DNA of 64,000 nucleotides from Microbacterium thalassium (GCF_014208045.1 NZ_JACHML010000001.1:2356001-2420000), one strand, 5' to 3'. Positions 12,213 to 21,840 are shown, counted from the stretch's first letter. A program made the numbers and translations. The notes: generated by a model from the letters alone, not told the origin.

Positions 12213-13054
12213 CACAGCCTCGCGTTGTGGATCGCGGTGACCAGGATCGCGCGTGCGCCGAGGGCGTACAGCTCGTCCATGACCTTGTTGACCGTCGTGC
12301 GCGCCACCATGACCCGCACGGCGACCCACGAGGGGTCGCGCAGCGGCGAGATCGTCGGCGACTCGACGCCGCCGGCGATGGCCACGGCCTGATCGACGAG
12401 GTCGGCGGGCAGGTCGTAGTCGACCATGACGTAGCGGCGCGCGACCATGACGCCGCGCAGGCGCCGCAGCAGCGTCTGGGTGCCGGCGGCGTCCTCGGGG
12501 CCGGCGATCAGGACGGCTTCGGACTGGAGCAGCGGCGGGCCGAACACCTCGAGCCCCGCCTGGCGGAGGGTCGTGCCCGTCTCGACGACATCGGCCACGG
12601 CGTCGGCCACCCCGAGCCGCACGGCCGATTCGACCGCGCCGTCCAGCGGCACGAGGTCGACCGCGACGCCGTGCTCGTCGAGGAACGAGTCGACGAGTCC
12701 GGGATACGACGTGGCGATCCGCACACCGTCGAGGTCGGCCAGCTCGGCGAAGGTCCCGGGAGGGGCGGCGAAGCGGAACGTGGAGCGCCCGAAGCCGAGC
12801 GCCTCGATCTCGCGGGCTCCCGGCATCCGCGCGTCCTTGAGCAGGTCGCGGCCGGTGATCCCGACGTCGAGGGCGCCCGAGCCGACGTATGTGGCGATGT
12901 CCTTCGGGCGCAGGTAGAAGAATTCGACGTCGTTGGCGGCGTCGACGATGTGGAGGTCCTTGGAGTCGCGGCGGCCGGTGTATCCGGCCTCGCGCAGCAT
13001 GTCAGAGGCGGTCTCGCTGAGCGAGCCCTTGTTCGGCACGGCGATGCGCAGCAT
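12212..13054 (-). CDS. hisG: ATP phosphoribosyltransferase, long form
   Basis: HisG catalyses the first step of histidine synthesis, joining ATP and PRPP. At 280 residues it is the long form with its own C-terminal regulatory domain (about residues 205-280), so no HisZ partner is needed and feedback inhibition by histidine is expected from the family. It begins [14 protein letters not shown]. The PRPP-binding segment is near [19 protein letters not shown]. It sits 40 bases downstream of hisE and overlaps hisF by one base. Confidence 0.96.
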   Translation of the reverse strand: MLRIAVPNKGSLSETASDMLREAGYTGRRDSKDLHIVDAANDVEFFYLRPKDIATYVGSGALDVGITGRDLLKDARMPGAREIEALGFGRSTFRFAAPPGTFAELADLDGVRIATSYPGLVDSFLDEHGVAVDLVPLDGAVESAVRLGVADAVADVVETGTTLRQAGLEVFGPPLLQSEAVLIAGPEDAAGTQTLLRRLRGVMVARRYVMVDYDLPADLVDQAVAIAGGVESPTISPLRDPSWVAVRVMVARTTVNKVMDELYALGARAILVTAIHNARL

Positions 13055-13094
13055 GGGATGTCTTTCTGAGGGTCGCGGGAGGGGCTGGGGCGGC

Positions 13095-13358
13095 TCAGAG
13101 ATGTCGGTAGACGTCCTCGAGCGTCAGCCCCTTCGCGAGCATGAGCACCTGCAGGTGGTACAGCAGCTGCGAGATCTCCTCGGCGGCCGCGGCGTCGGAC
13201 TCGTACTCGGCCGCCATCCACACCTCGGCGGCCTCTTCGACGATCTTCTTGCCGATGGCGTGCACGCCGGCGTCGAGCTGGGCGACCGTCCCCGAGCCCT
13301 CGGGGCGCGAGGCCGCCTTGGCGGCGAGTTCCGCGTACAGACCGTCGAACGTCTTCAC
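13095..13358 (-). CDS. hisE: phosphoribosyl-ATP pyrophosphatase
   Basis: HisE hydrolyses phosphoribosyl-ATP to phosphoribosyl-AMP, the second step of histidine synthesis. The 87-residue helical protein has the metal-binding pattern [14 protein letters not shown] with Glu pairs, followed by [18 protein letters not shown], as in the MazG-like superfamily. It is the typical stand-alone actinobacterial form. It lies upstream of hisG in the same direction, and 55 bases downstream of rpe. Confidence 0.96.
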   Translation of the reverse strand: MKTFDGLYAELAAKAASRPEGSGTVAQLDAGVHAIGKKIVEEAAEVWMAAEYESDAAAAEEISQLLYHLQVLMLAKGLTLEDVYRHL

Positions 13359-13413
13359 CCTGCAAGGTTAGCGTCCGGGCGGCGGCCGGACGTCCGCGTG
13401 ACGATCGGGCCGG

Positions 13414-14115
13414 TCAGTGCACGTGCGTGTGCGCGGCGGCCGCGGCGCGGAGCCCGGCGATCGCTGCGGCCGGGTCGCCGGCGCCGAACACCGCCGACCC
13501 CGCGACGAACGTGTCGGCGCCCGCCTCGGCCGCCTGGTCGATCGTCGCGGCGGAGATGCCGCCGTCGACCTGGAGCCAGACCGACGAACCGCGCCGGCGG
13601 GCCTCGTCGGCCAGTCGGCGCAGCTTCGGCATCGTCTCGGGCATGAACGACTGACCGCCGAAGCCGGGCTCGACGGTCATCACGAGGATCTGGTCGAAGT
13701 CGTCGAGCAGGTCGAACAGCCCCTCGACGGCCGTGGCGGGCTTGACGGCGACGCCCGCTCGGCTGCCGATGTCGCGCAGCCGCCGCGCGAGGGCCACCGG
13801 CTCGGTCGCCGCCTCGAGGTGGAACGTCACCGACGCGGCGCCGAGCTCGGCGTAGCCGGGCGCCCACCGGTCGGGGTCGTCGATCATGAGGTGCACGTCC
13901 AGCGGGACGGGACTCGTCGCCTGGATGCGCTCGACCATCTGCGGCCCGAACGTCAGATTCGGCACGAAGTGGTTGTCCATGACGTCGACGTGCACGAAGT
14001 CCGCCGCGGCGATGCGCGCGAGCTCCGCCTGCATGTTGACGAAGTCGGCCGCCAGAATGCTGGGATTGATGCGGATGCCGGGGTCCGGGGCGTCGCGGTG
14101 CTGCACGAGACCCAT
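13414..14115 (-). CDS. rpe: ribulose-phosphate 3-epimerase
   Basis: Rpe interconverts ribulose 5-phosphate and xylulose 5-phosphate in the pentose phosphate pathway. The 233-residue barrel has INPSILAADF, HVDVMDNHFVPN with the metal ligands and catalytic Asp, MTVEPGFGGQSF and QVDGGI. The N-terminal 13 residues before RINPSI are longer than usual. The ATG has no ribosome site; CATAAT overlaps it and could be a -10 box for a leaderless start at the GTG three codons later. The gene lies 28 bases after rsmB. Confidence 0.95.
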   Translation of the reverse strand: MGLVQHRDAPDPGIRINPSILAADFVNMQAELARIAAADFVHVDVMDNHFVPNLTFGPQMVERIQATSPVPLDVHLMIDDPDRWAPGYAELGAASVTFHLEAATEPVALARRLRDIGSRAGVAVKPATAVEGLFDLLDDFDQILVMTVEPGFGGQSFMPETMPKLRRLADEARRRGSSVWLQVDGGISAATIDQAAEAGADTFVAGSAVFGAGDPAAAIAGLRAAAAAHTHVH

Positions 14116-14143
14116 TATGGCGGGCAGGCGGTGCCGGACCGGG

Positions 14144-15514
14144 TCACACCCGGCGCAGGAGCGAGATCGACATCGCGTCGGTGCCGTGGCGGTGCGGCCA
14201 CAGCTGCGCGCGCCCGGACCCGTCGGACTGCGGGGCCAGCTGGGGGTCGACCGCGCTGACGGACGTCACGGCATCCCGCGCCGAGAGCTCCTCGACCGCC
14301 TCGCCCCACTCGCGCTTGACCTCGGCGACGACGCCCGCCGTCTCGGCCAGGTGCGGCGAGCACGTGACATAGGCGACGACCCCGCCGGGCTTGAGCGCGC
14401 CGAGCGCCGAGCTGAGGAGCTCGGTCTGCAGGGCGCTGAGCTCGGGGATGTCGGCGGGCGACTTGCGCCAGCGCGCCTCGGGCCGGCGTCGCAGGGCGCC
14501 GAGCCCCGTGCACGGGGCGTCGACGAGGATGCGGTCGTAGAGGCCGGGGCTCTCGGCCGCGCGCACGCGCCCGTCCTCCTCGCTGACCGGGACGTCGGCG
14601 GGGACGCCCTCGACGGCGCGGCGGACGAGTCCGGCGCGTGCGTGCGAAATCTCGTTCGCCTCGAGGTGCGCGCCGTGTGCGAGCGCCTCGGCGGCGAGCA
14701 CCGCCGTCTTGCCTCCGGGACCCGCGCACAGGTCCAGCCAGCGCTCGCCGTCGCGCACGGGCGCGTACCGCGTGAGTGCGAGCGCCGCCAGCTGCGAGCC
14801 CTCGTCCTGCACCCGCACGCGTCCGTCCGAGCCGGTCACGATGCTCTCGGGGTCGCCGCCGCCCAGGCGGAAGCCGAGCGGCGAGTACGACGTGTGCGAG
14901 GCGTCCTCGGGAACCTCGGCGAGGCCCGGAAGCGCCGCGAGCGTCACCTGCGGCGAGGCGTTGTCGGCCGTCAGCAGGTCCTCGAGCTCGTCGGCGCGCC
15001 CCTCTGCGGCGAGGGCGCGACGGAGGGCGCGGACGACCCACACCGGGTGCGAGTAGGTGAGCCCGAGACGCTCGTCGTCGGAGCGGGCCGATTCGGCCAC
15101 GCGGGTCATCCACTCCCCCGGCACATCGCGCGACACGCGGCGCAGCACGGCGTTGGCGAAGCCGGCGGGACCCCGACCGCCGGCGGACCGCGCGAGTTCG
15201 ACGGACTCGTTCACCGCGGCGTGGCTCGCCACGCGGGTGGAGAGCAGCTGGTGCACGCCGAGACGCAGGGCATCGAGCACGGCGGGGTCGATCTTGTGGA
15301 TGCCGCGGTCGGCGGCGATCGCGATGACGGCGTCGTACGTGCCCTGCCGGCGGAGCGTGCCGTAGGCGAGTTCCGTGGCCAGCGCCGCGTCGGCCGCGCT
15401 GAGCCCGGCGCGCTCGATCGCCTTCGGCATCAGGAGGTTGGCGTACGCGTCGGACTCGTGGACGGCGCGCAGGACCTCGAAGGCGACCTGTCTGGCGGGT
15501 GTGACGCGGCTCAT
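14144..15514 (-). CDS. rsmB: 16S rRNA (cytosine-967 C5)-methyltransferase family protein
   Basis: RsmB-type RNA methyltransferases form m5C in 16S rRNA using S-adenosylmethionine. The 456-residue protein has an N-terminal NusB-like helical domain (about residues 1-140) and a C-terminal Rossmann methyltransferase domain. The SAM motif LDLCAGPGGKTA is followed by DAPCTGLGALRRRPEARW, with the cysteine that releases product, and VTCSPHLAET, with the catalytic cysteine. The start ATG overlaps the fmt stop (ATGA). The site specificity is inferred from the family only. Confidence 0.93.
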   Translation of the reverse strand: MSRVTPARQVAFEVLRAVHESDAYANLLMPKAIERAGLSAADAALATELAYGTLRRQGTYDAVIAIAADRGIHKIDPAVLDALRLGVHQLLSTRVASHAAVNESVELARSAGGRGPAGFANAVLRRVSRDVPGEWMTRVAESARSDDERLGLTYSHPVWVVRALRRALAAEGRADELEDLLTADNASPQVTLAALPGLAEVPEDASHTSYSPLGFRLGGGDPESIVTGSDGRVRVQDEGSQLAALALTRYAPVRDGERWLDLCAGPGGKTAVLAAEALAHGAHLEANEISHARAGLVRRAVEGVPADVPVSEEDGRVRAAESPGLYDRILVDAPCTGLGALRRRPEARWRKSPADIPELSALQTELLSSALGALKPGGVVAYVTCSPHLAETAGVVAEVKREWGEAVEELSARDAVTSVSAVDPQLAPQSDGSGRAQLWPHRHGTDAMSISLLRRV

Positions 15515-16434
15515 GATCCGGCCACCGGATCCGTCTCGCGAAGCCCTCGCCACCAGTCGGCGGCGCGCATGGGACCCTTGCCCGCGGGCTGGACGGTGTC
15601 GAGCCGCACCGGGTCGGTCGACGTGCCCACGATCACGTCGCGCCCGTGCAGAGCCATGCGCCCCGGCGCCAGTCGCGGCGCGTCGTCGGACGCCGCGCCC
15701 GCGGCGGCGATCTTCAGGCGCAGGCCCGTCACGGAAGTGTGCGCTCCCGGCTCGGGCGTCACGCCGCGCACCCGGTTCAGCACGGCGTCGCGAGGCGCCT
15801 CCCAATCGATGCGGCCGTCCTCGAGCGTCAGCTTCGGTGCGTACGTCGGCTCGCCTTCCTGAGGCGCGGCGACCGCCGAGCCGTCGGCGATCGCATCGAC
15901 GACGCCGACGAGCTGCCGGGCGCCGGACTCCGCGAGCTGCGAGAGCAGCTCGCCGGCCGTCGCGTGCGGCGGCATCGGCCGCGCGTCTTCGGCGAACACA
16001 TCCCCCGCATCCAGTCCCGGGACGAGCTGGAAGACGCTCGAGCCCGTCTCGGCATCGCCGGCGATGACGGCGCGCTGGACGGGCGCCGCTCCGCGCCAGC
16101 GGGGCAGCAGCGAGAAGTGCAGGTTGATCCAGCCGTGGGCCGGCGCCGACAGCACCGGTTCGCGGACGAGGCCGCCGTACGCCACGATCACCCCGAGATC
16201 GGGCTCGTGCGCGACGATGCGGGCGGTCGCGTCGGCATCGAGCCGGTCGGTCTTGATGATCGGCAGCCCCAGTTCCGCGGCCGCCGCCGCGACCGGGGAC
16301 GGCGTGAGCACGCGCTTGCGGCCGAGCGGGGCGTCGGTGCGCGTTATGACGGCCGCGACCTCGTGGGTCGAGGCCGCGAGCAGTCGCAGGGAGGGGACGG
16401 CCGGTTCGGGCGTCCCCGCGAAGACGAGTCGCAT
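15511..16434 (-). CDS. fmt: methionyl-tRNA formyltransferase
   Basis: Fmt formylates initiator Met-tRNA with 10-formyltetrahydrofolate. The 307-residue protein starts MRLVFAGTPEPAVPSL and carries the active-site motif NLHFSLLPRWRGAAPVQ, with Asn, His and the SLLP loop, plus the aspartate in DAGDVF. The C-terminal tRNA-binding domain covers about residues 205-300. It lies eight bases downstream of priA and overlaps rsmB, a common actinobacterial arrangement. Confidence 0.97.
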   Translation of the reverse strand: MRLVFAGTPEPAVPSLRLLAASTHEVAAVITRTDAPLGRKRVLTPSPVAAAAAELGLPIIKTDRLDADATARIVAHEPDLGVIVAYGGLVREPVLSAPAHGWINLHFSLLPRWRGAAPVQRAVIAGDAETGSSVFQLVPGLDAGDVFAEDARPMPPHATAGELLSQLAESGARQLVGVVDAIADGSAVAAPQEGEPTYAPKLTLEDGRIDWEAPRDAVLNRVRGVTPEPGAHTSVTGLRLKIAAAGAASDDAPRLAPGRMALHGRDVIVGTSTDPVRLDTVQPAGKGPMRAADWWRGLRETDPVAGS

Positions 16435-16442
16435 CAGGCTCC

Positions 16443-18428
16443 TCACACGTCGAGGTCGGGCAGGTCGACCCGCACTCTGAGTGTATTCCGGGGTGAATTG
16501 CGGGCACCGGGGCGACCTGAGCCCCGGCGTGAGGACAGCGCGGCCTGGACCATCGCGGCGCGGAGCGCTCCGGTCACGCGCGCTCCCGCGGCGTAGTCGA
16601 AGCGCAGCAGCGCCCGCACCGCGTCGTCCGCGGCGGGGACGGGTCCCAGCACGGAGGCGGCGTCGAGCTCGGGGATGTCGGCGCGGAGCCCGCGCAGCGC
16701 CTCGTCGACGACGGCGCGCGGCCCCTGCAGAGCCGCCACCCGCACCGCCGGCGGCATGCGCAGCTCGGCGCGGTCCGCCAGCTCGGCGGCGGCGTACGCC
16801 GGCTGCGTCCACGTCGCCAGCGCGCGTGCGATCGAGCCCGTCACGCCCACCAGATGCACGGGGGCGCCGGGAGCGGCGAGGGCTGCGGCGTTGGACCACC
16901 AGCGCAGGCACGACTCGCCGATGCGCAGGTCCTCGGCCAGCAGCATCCGCTCCCCGTCCAGCAGGATGACGGCGCGGTAGCCGCCGGCGGCGATCGGCTC
17001 GGCACCGCGGGTGGCGACCACGAGCGCCGGACCGTCGCCCACGTGCGCGACCGGGTGGTCGCCGTCGGCCACGATGACGCGGATGCCGGGGAACGCGCGG
17101 CCGAGCTCATCGGCCGTGCGCTCGCTGCCGGACGAGGCCATCCGAACGCGCGTCGACGAGCAGTGCGGACACGTCCAGCCGCCGGCGCCGCGCCCGCACC
17201 ACGCACACGTCGGCACGGCTCCCTGACGCGCCGCATGCAGAGGGCCGCCGCAGTGCGAGCACCGCGTCGGCCGGCGGCACTCGGCGCACACGAGCACGGG
17301 CGCGTAGCCGGGCCGCGCGACCTGCACCAGCACGGGCCCGGCGGCCAGGGCATCGCGCGCGGCGGCGAAGGCGCTCGAGGGGATGCGCACCGCGCGCGTC
17401 TCGCCTTCGCGCATGGCGCTGAGGACCACGCGGGGCGTGTGGCGCCGCGCGGCGGGGATCTCGGCGACCCAGTCGATGGAGACCAGGCGCTGCACGTCGG
17501 TGGTGCGCGTGTGCCCGGCCAGGAGCAGGGCGGACCCCTCGAGGCCCTGCCGCACCAGCGCGGCGTCGCGCGCGTGCACGCCGGGGCTCAGCGGTTCGGC
17601 CAGCAGCGGATCGCCGTCATCCCAGATCGCGACGAGGCCGCAGCGGTGGGCGGGCGCGTAGACGGTCGATCGGTTGCCGATCACGATGCACGGCTGCTCG
17701 GCGAGGATGCGCAGGTACGCGGCGTAGCGCGCGGGCCCGCTCTGGGCCGCATCGTCGCGGATCACCGCGTCCTCGGGTGCGCGCGCGGCCAGCGCAGCCT
17801 CGAGCTGAGCGAGATCGCGGTGGTCGGGCACCGCGATGACGGCGCTGCGCCCGCGAGCGAGCGTGTCGACGGCCGCCGCCGCCAGGACCTCGGCCCAGGC
17901 CCCGATGTCCCGGCCGTCCCACGCGCGTGCCGGCCGCGGCGGCGCGTCGATCGCGATGCGGCGTCCGGCGCCGAGCGCATCGGCGAGTCCGGGGAACTCC
18001 GCGAGCGTGCGGCCCGCCCACTCCGCCGCGGCGGGATCCACCTCGGGCGCGGCCGGCGCGTCGGCGGCGAGCCACGTCTTCTCGGCGCGCACCATGCGCT
18101 TGGGGATCGCCAGTCGCAGGATGTCGCTCGCCGATCCGGCGGCGCGATCGGCGACGCGGCGGGCGAGCGCGTGGAGACGCTCGGGCAGCACTTCGACCGG
18201 CGAGACGACGCTGTCGAGGTCCGACAGCGGCCGCGGGACGGGCTCCTCGTCCCCGGTCTCGGCGATCCACCCCTCGACGACGCGGCCGGCGGTCCGCAGC
18301 GGGACCTTCACGCGCACGCCGGGCACGGCGACCTCGCGGAGCTCGTCGGGGATGGCGTAGTCGAACAGGCGATCCAGCTGCGGGAGCGGGGAATCGATCA
18401 GAACCCGCGCGACGCGCCGCGCGGGCAC
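16443..18428 (-). CDS. priA: PriA-like primosomal protein N' lacking helicase motifs
   Basis: PriA recognises stalled forks and reloads the replisome. This 661-residue version keeps the N-terminal DNA-binding domain (SPLPQLDRLFDYAIP) and all eight zinc cysteines (Cys381, 384, 390, 393, 408, 411, 420, 423). The Walker A loop GxxxxGKT is absent from the region where it belongs (about residues 160-200), and the DEAH-box position reads WDDGD at 269-273. Actinobacterial PriA proteins are known to lack detectable helicase motifs, so this is a family trait and not local decay. The GTG start lies directly after the metK stop, with no clear ribosome site. Confidence 0.92.
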   Translation of the reverse strand: MPARRVARVLIDSPLPQLDRLFDYAIPDELREVAVPGVRVKVPLRTAGRVVEGWIAETGDEEPVPRPLSDLDSVVSPVEVLPERLHALARRVADRAAGSASDILRLAIPKRMVRAEKTWLAADAPAAPEVDPAAAEWAGRTLAEFPGLADALGAGRRIAIDAPPRPARAWDGRDIGAWAEVLAAAAVDTLARGRSAVIAVPDHRDLAQLEAALAARAPEDAVIRDDAAQSGPARYAAYLRILAEQPCIVIGNRSTVYAPAHRCGLVAIWDDGDPLLAEPLSPGVHARDAALVRQGLEGSALLLAGHTRTTDVQRLVSIDWVAEIPAARRHTPRVVLSAMREGETRAVRIPSSAFAAARDALAAGPVLVQVARPGYAPVLVCAECRRPTRCSHCGGPLHAARQGAVPTCAWCGRGAGGWTCPHCSSTRVRMASSGSERTADELGRAFPGIRVIVADGDHPVAHVGDGPALVVATRGAEPIAAGGYRAVILLDGERMLLAEDLRIGESCLRWWSNAAALAAPGAPVHLVGVTGSIARALATWTQPAYAAAELADRAELRMPPAVRVAALQGPRAVVDEALRGLRADIPELDAASVLGPVPAADDAVRALLRFDYAAGARVTGALRAAMVQAALSSRRGSGRPGARNSPRNTLRVRVDLPDLDV

Positions 18429-18429
18429 G

Positions 18430-19623
18430 TCAGAGCCCGGCTGCGGCGCGGAGATCGTCGACGCGGTCGGTGCGCTCCCACGTGAAGTCGGGCAGCTCGC
18501 GCCCGAAGTGGCCGTACGCGGCCGTCTGACGGTAGATCGGGCGGAGCAGATCGAGCTCCTGGATGATCGCCTTCGGGCGCAGATCGAAGACGTCGCGGAT
18601 CGCGCGGGTGATCGCCTCGTCCGAGACGTGACCGGAGCCGAACGTCTCGACATACAGGCCCACGGGGTGGGCCTGGCCGATCGCATAGGCGACCTGCAGC
18701 TCGAGGCGGTCGGCGAGGCCGGCCGCGACGGCGTTCTTGGCCACCCATCGCATGGCGTAGGCGCCCGAGCGATCGACCTTGGACGGGTCCTTGCCGCTGA
18801 ACGCGCCGCCGCCGTGGCGTGCGGCGCCGCCGTACGTGTCGATGATGATCTTGCGGCCCGTCAGTCCGGCATCGCCCTTGGGACCCCCGATGATGAAGTC
18901 GCCCGCGGGGTTGATGATCGCGTCGACATCGGAGAGGTCGAGCCCCGTCTCGGCGATGACCGGATCGATGACCTCGGCGCGCACGGCGGCGCTGAGCGCG
19001 GCGTGCGTGATCCCCGGGTTGTGCTGCGTGGACAGCACCACGGTCTCGATCGTGCGGGGCGTGGTGCCCTCGTAGCCGACCGTGACCTGCGTCTTGCCGT
19101 CGGGGCGCAGGAACGGCAGCGCGTTCGTGCGGCGGGCGTGGGACAGACGCTCGGCGATGCGGTGCGCCGTCCAGATCGCGATCGGCATGAGCTGCGGCGT
19201 CTCGTTCGTGGCGTAGCCGAACATGATGCCCTGGTCGCCGGCGCCGAGCTGGTCCATGGGATCGGTCGACCCGCCCTCGCGCACCTCGCGCGAGGTCTCG
19301 ACGCCGCCGGAGATGTCGCTGGACTGCTCGCCGATCGAGACGCTCACACCGCACGAGTCGCCGTCGAAGCCGTGCTCGCTCGAGGTGTAGCCGATCTCGT
19401 TGACGACGCGCCGCACGGTGCCGGGGATGTCGACGTAGCCTTCGGTGCGCACCTCGCCCGCGACGTGCACGAGACCCGTCGTGACGAGGGTCTCGACGGC
19501 GACACGGCTGTTCGGGTCGACGGTCAGCAGCGCGTCGAGGATGCTGTCGGAGATCTGGTCGCAGATCTTGTCGGGGTGTCCTTCGGTGACGGACTCCGAA
19601 GTGAACAGACGCAGCTCGGTCAT
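18430..19623 (-). CDS. metK: S-adenosylmethionine synthetase
   Basis: MetK makes S-adenosylmethionine from ATP and methionine. The 397-residue protein has the N-terminal [16 protein letters not shown] (ATP and Mg sites), the hexapeptide region [12 protein letters not shown] and the phosphate loop [19 protein letters not shown]. An AGGAGACTCG ribosome site precedes the ATG. CATACT, about 40 bases upstream, is a weak -10 candidate. priA starts immediately downstream. In many relatives coaBC lies between rpoZ and metK; here there are only 114 non-coding bases. Confidence 0.98.
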   Translation of the reverse strand: MTELRLFTSESVTEGHPDKICDQISDSILDALLTVDPNSRVAVETLVTTGLVHVAGEVRTEGYVDIPGTVRRVVNEIGYTSSEHGFDGDSCGVSVSIGEQSSDISGGVETSREVREGGSTDPMDQLGAGDQGIMFGYATNETPQLMPIAIWTAHRIAERLSHARRTNALPFLRPDGKTQVTVGYEGTTPRTIETVVLSTQHNPGITHAALSAAVRAEVIDPVIAETGLDLSDVDAIINPAGDFIIGGPKGDAGLTGRKIIIDTYGGAARHGGGAFSGKDPSKVDRSGAYAMRWVAKNAVAAGLADRLELQVAYAIGQAHPVGLYVETFGSGHVSDEAITRAIRDVFDLRPKAIIQELDLLRPIYRQTAAYGHFGRELPDFTWERTDRVDDLRAAAGL

Positions 19624-19683
19624 CGAGTCTCCTGAGGCGAGGCGAAGCGGTAGCGGGTGGGCACCAGTATGCCCATGACATGC

Positions 19684-19732
19684 GACACCGCCGGGGCCGC
19701 GCGCCTCACGGCGTCACGGTTCCGGCGGTGTC
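19684..19732. repeat. 11-bp inverted repeat between rpoZ and metK
   Basis: Perfect arms GACACCGCCGG and CCGGCGGTGTC at 19684-19694 and 19722-19732 enclose 27 bases that can themselves pair. It begins five bases after the rpoZ stop codon and ends about 60 bases before metK. It could be an intrinsic terminator without a strong U-run, a leader structure of metK, or an operator. Nothing in the sequence decides between these. Confidence 0.5.
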
Positions 19733-19737
19733 TGGGA

Positions 19738-19998
19738 TCACTCGGCTGCGGCGCTGCGCAGGCGCAGCTTGTCCTCGTGGATCTCGTGCATCGCGATCGT
19801 CAGCGGCTTGTCCTCGACGGTCGAGTCCACGAGCGGACCGACGTTGTCGAACAGGTTGCCCTCGTGCAGGTCGGAGTAGTAGTCGTTGATCTGCCGCGCG
19901 CGCTTGGCCGCGTAGATCACGAGCTGGTACTTCGAGTCGACCTTCTCGAGCAGGCTGTCGATGGGGGGCTCGATGATGCCCTGGTTCGTTCCGGCCAT
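19738..19998 (-). CDS. rpoZ: RNA polymerase omega subunit
   Basis: Omega helps assemble and stabilise RNA polymerase by binding beta-prime. The 86-residue protein has the conserved [32 protein letters not shown] and the [10 protein letters not shown] segment. A strong GGAGGTTTCGCC ribosome site precedes the ATG. It lies 65 bases downstream of gmk, in the gmk-rpoZ order seen across actinobacteria. A stable hairpin lies just upstream of its ribosome site. Confidence 0.97.
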   Translation of the reverse strand: MAGTNQGIIEPPIDSLLEKVDSKYQLVIYAAKRARQINDYYSDLHEGNLFDNVGPLVDSTVEDKPLTIAMHEIHEDKLRLRSAAAE

Positions 19999-20019
19999 GG
20001 CGAAACCTCCTGGTTGTCG

Positions 20020-20040
20020 GCTCCCGCGGGAAGCGGGAGC
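20020..20040 (-). terminator. hairpin between gmk and rpoZ
   Basis: Eight-base perfect arms GCTCCCGC and GCGGGAGC with a five-base loop, 23 bases after the gmk stop. No U-run follows; the rpoZ ribosome site comes within ten bases. It may slow or partly end transcription from the pyr-gmk operon, or shape the rpoZ leader. Confidence 0.4.
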
Positions 20041-20063
20041 CTGTGGGACGGCGGCGGCGTGAT

Positions 20064-20987
20064 TCAGACGCGCGAAAGCGGACGCGCGGGCGCCTGCACC
20101 AATTCTACGACCTCTTCGGCCGCCGACGCGACGTTCTCGTTCACGACGCGGTAGTCGAACTCGCTCTGGGCGGCCAATTCGACCTTCGCCGTGCGCAGGC
20201 GCCGGGCCCGCTCGTCGGCCTCCTCGGTGCCGCGCCCGACGAGGCGCTGCACCAGCTCGTCCCAGCTCGGCGGCAGCAGGAACACCAGCGTCGCGGACGG
20301 CTCCGCCGCACGGACCTGGCGGGCCCCCTGCAGGTCGATCTCGAGCAGCACCGTGCGCCCCTCGGCCAGCGCCTGCTCGATGGGGCCTCGCGGGGTGCCG
20401 TAGCGATGGGCGTTGTGCACCGTCGCCCACTCGAGCAGCTCGCCGTCTGCGACGAGCCGGTCGAACTCGGCGTCGTCGACGAAGAAGTAGTGCTCGCCGT
20501 CGACTTCGCCCGGGCGGGGTGCGCGCGTGGTCGCCGACACCGACAGCCGGATCTCGGGGTGGTGCTCCTTGATGTACGCGGCGACGGTGCCCTTCCCGAC
20601 CGCGGTCGGGCCGGCGAGCACGACCAGCCGGCTGCGTCCGCTGCGGGGCCCGGTCTCGGGCCACCGCTCGTCCAGGAAGCGCTCGAGCGCGACGCGCTGG
20701 CGCGAGCCCAGCCCGCCGAGCCGCTTGACCGGCGAGATGCGCAGCTCCTCGAGGATGCGATCGCGCTTGCCCTCGCCGATGGCGGGGATGCTGGTGAGGA
20801 ATTCGCTGATGCGCATCGCCCCGGCGGGAGCCGCCGGGTCCGCGGTGGCGCGGCGCAGCAGCTCCTGCGGGGTGATGACGCGCATCGCGACGTCCTTCTT
20901 CAGGGCGGCACGCTCGCGGCGGGCGGCGACGGCGCGGCGGGATGCCGAGGCGCGGTCGACCTCGGGAGGGGTTCGGGAGTCACTCAT
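20064..20987 (-). CDS. gmk: guanylate kinase with N-terminal actinobacterial IHF (mIHF) domain
   Basis: Guanylate kinase phosphorylates GMP to GDP. The 307-residue protein is about 110 residues longer than a normal Gmk. Residues 119-300 are the kinase, with P-loop GPTAVGKGT (126-134), [16 protein letters not shown] and the GMP-binding Tyr/Glu region. Residues 10-108 resemble the actinobacterial integration host factor: a basic helix ([16 protein letters not shown]), then [20 protein letters not shown] and [18 protein letters not shown], the helix-turn-helix-like DNA-binding part. mIHF is normally a separate gene immediately upstream of gmk, so this is a fusion of neighbours in one frame. The ATG overlaps the pyrF stop by 8 bases. 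Confidence 0.93.
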   Translation of the reverse strand: MSDSRTPPEVDRASASRRAVAARRERAALKKDVAMRVITPQELLRRATADPAAPAGAMRISEFLTSIPAIGEGKRDRILEELRISPVKRLGGLGSRQRVALERFLDERWPETGPRSGRSRLVVLAGPTAVGKGTVAAYIKEHHPEIRLSVSATTRAPRPGEVDGEHYFFVDDAEFDRLVADGELLEWATVHNAHRYGTPRGPIEQALAEGRTVLLEIDLQGARQVRAAEPSATLVFLLPPSWDELVQRLVGRGTEEADERARRLRTAKVELAAQSEFDYRVVNENVASAAEEVVELVQAPARPLSRV

Positions 20988-21840
20988 GGGAACCTTCACG
21001 GTACATCGCCGCACGCTCGTCGATGCGCACCGCGATGAGGTCTGGGCCGGCGGAGAGGATGCTGCGGCTCTCGCTCGCGATCACCTGCGATGCCGCGCCG
21101 CCGAAGAGCGCTGGCAGGTCCTCCGGCAGCGCCCCCTGCGCGCCGAACCCGGGCGCGAGGACGGGCGCGCCGCGGAGGAGCTCGTCGGTGAGGCCGAAGG
21201 CGTCGCGATCGATCGTGGCGCCGACGACGAGGCCGACGGGGCCGAGGCCCCCGCCGAACGCCGCCGAGGAGTTGACCCACTGGATGTCGCGCGCGACGCG
21301 CTCGGCCACGGTCTGCCCGTCGGTCGCGGCGACATCGACCGTCTGGGCCGTCTGCACCGCCGCGGCCTCGGGGTTGCTCGTCGCGGCGAGGACGAACACG
21401 CCCTTGTCGTGGCGGATGGCCGTGGTGAAGGTGCCGCGCAGCGACTCGGGCCCGAGGTAGGGGCTCACGGTCAGGGCGTCGGCCTCCAGCGGCGCGCCGG
21501 GCGCGAGCCAGGCCGCGGCGTAGCCGTCCATCGTGGTGCCGATGTCGCCGCGCTTGGCGTCGGCGATCACGAGCAGACCCGCCGCACGCGCGGCGGCCAT
21601 GACCTCCTCCAGGGCCGCGAATCCGGCCGCGCCCCAGCGCTCGAAGAACGACACCTGCGGCTTGACCACGCCGACCCGATCGGCGGCCGCCTCGACCGTG
21701 CGCAGGCCGAACGCGCGCACGCCCGCCGCCGAGGCGGGAAGGCCCCACGCCTCGAGCAGGTGCTCGTGGGGGTCGATCCCCACGCACAGCGGTCCGTGCG
21801 CGTCGAGCGCCGTCCTCAGCCTCTCGCCGAACCCGGTCAC
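20980..21840 (-). CDS. pyrF: orotidine 5'-phosphate decarboxylase (type 2)
   Basis: PyrF decarboxylates OMP to UMP, the last step of UMP synthesis. The 286-residue protein is the longer type 2 form found in mycobacteria and relatives, with the catalytic segment [17 protein letters not shown] and VGATI near the phosphate site. GTG start overlapping the carB stop (GTGA), and stop overlapping gmk by 8 bases, place it firmly in the pyr operon. Confidence 0.96.
   Translation of the reverse strand: MTGFGERLRTALDAHGPLCVGIDPHEHLLEAWGLPASAAGVRAFGLRTVEAAADRVGVVKPQVSFFERWGAAGFAALEEVMAAARAAGLLVIADAKRGDIGTTMDGYAAAWLAPGAPLEADALTVSPYLGPESLRGTFTTAIRHDKGVFVLAATSNPEAAAVQTAQTVDVAATDGQTVAERVARDIQWVNSSAAFGGGLGPVGLVVGATIDRDAFGLTDELLRGAPVLAPGFGAQGALPEDLPALFGGAASQVIASESRSILSAGPDLIAVRIDERAAMYREGSHE

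Noticed and set aside
19624..19683. SAM riboswitch before metK
   Set aside because: The leader is short and no conserved SAM riboswitch core could be recognised by eye; a covariance search would be needed.
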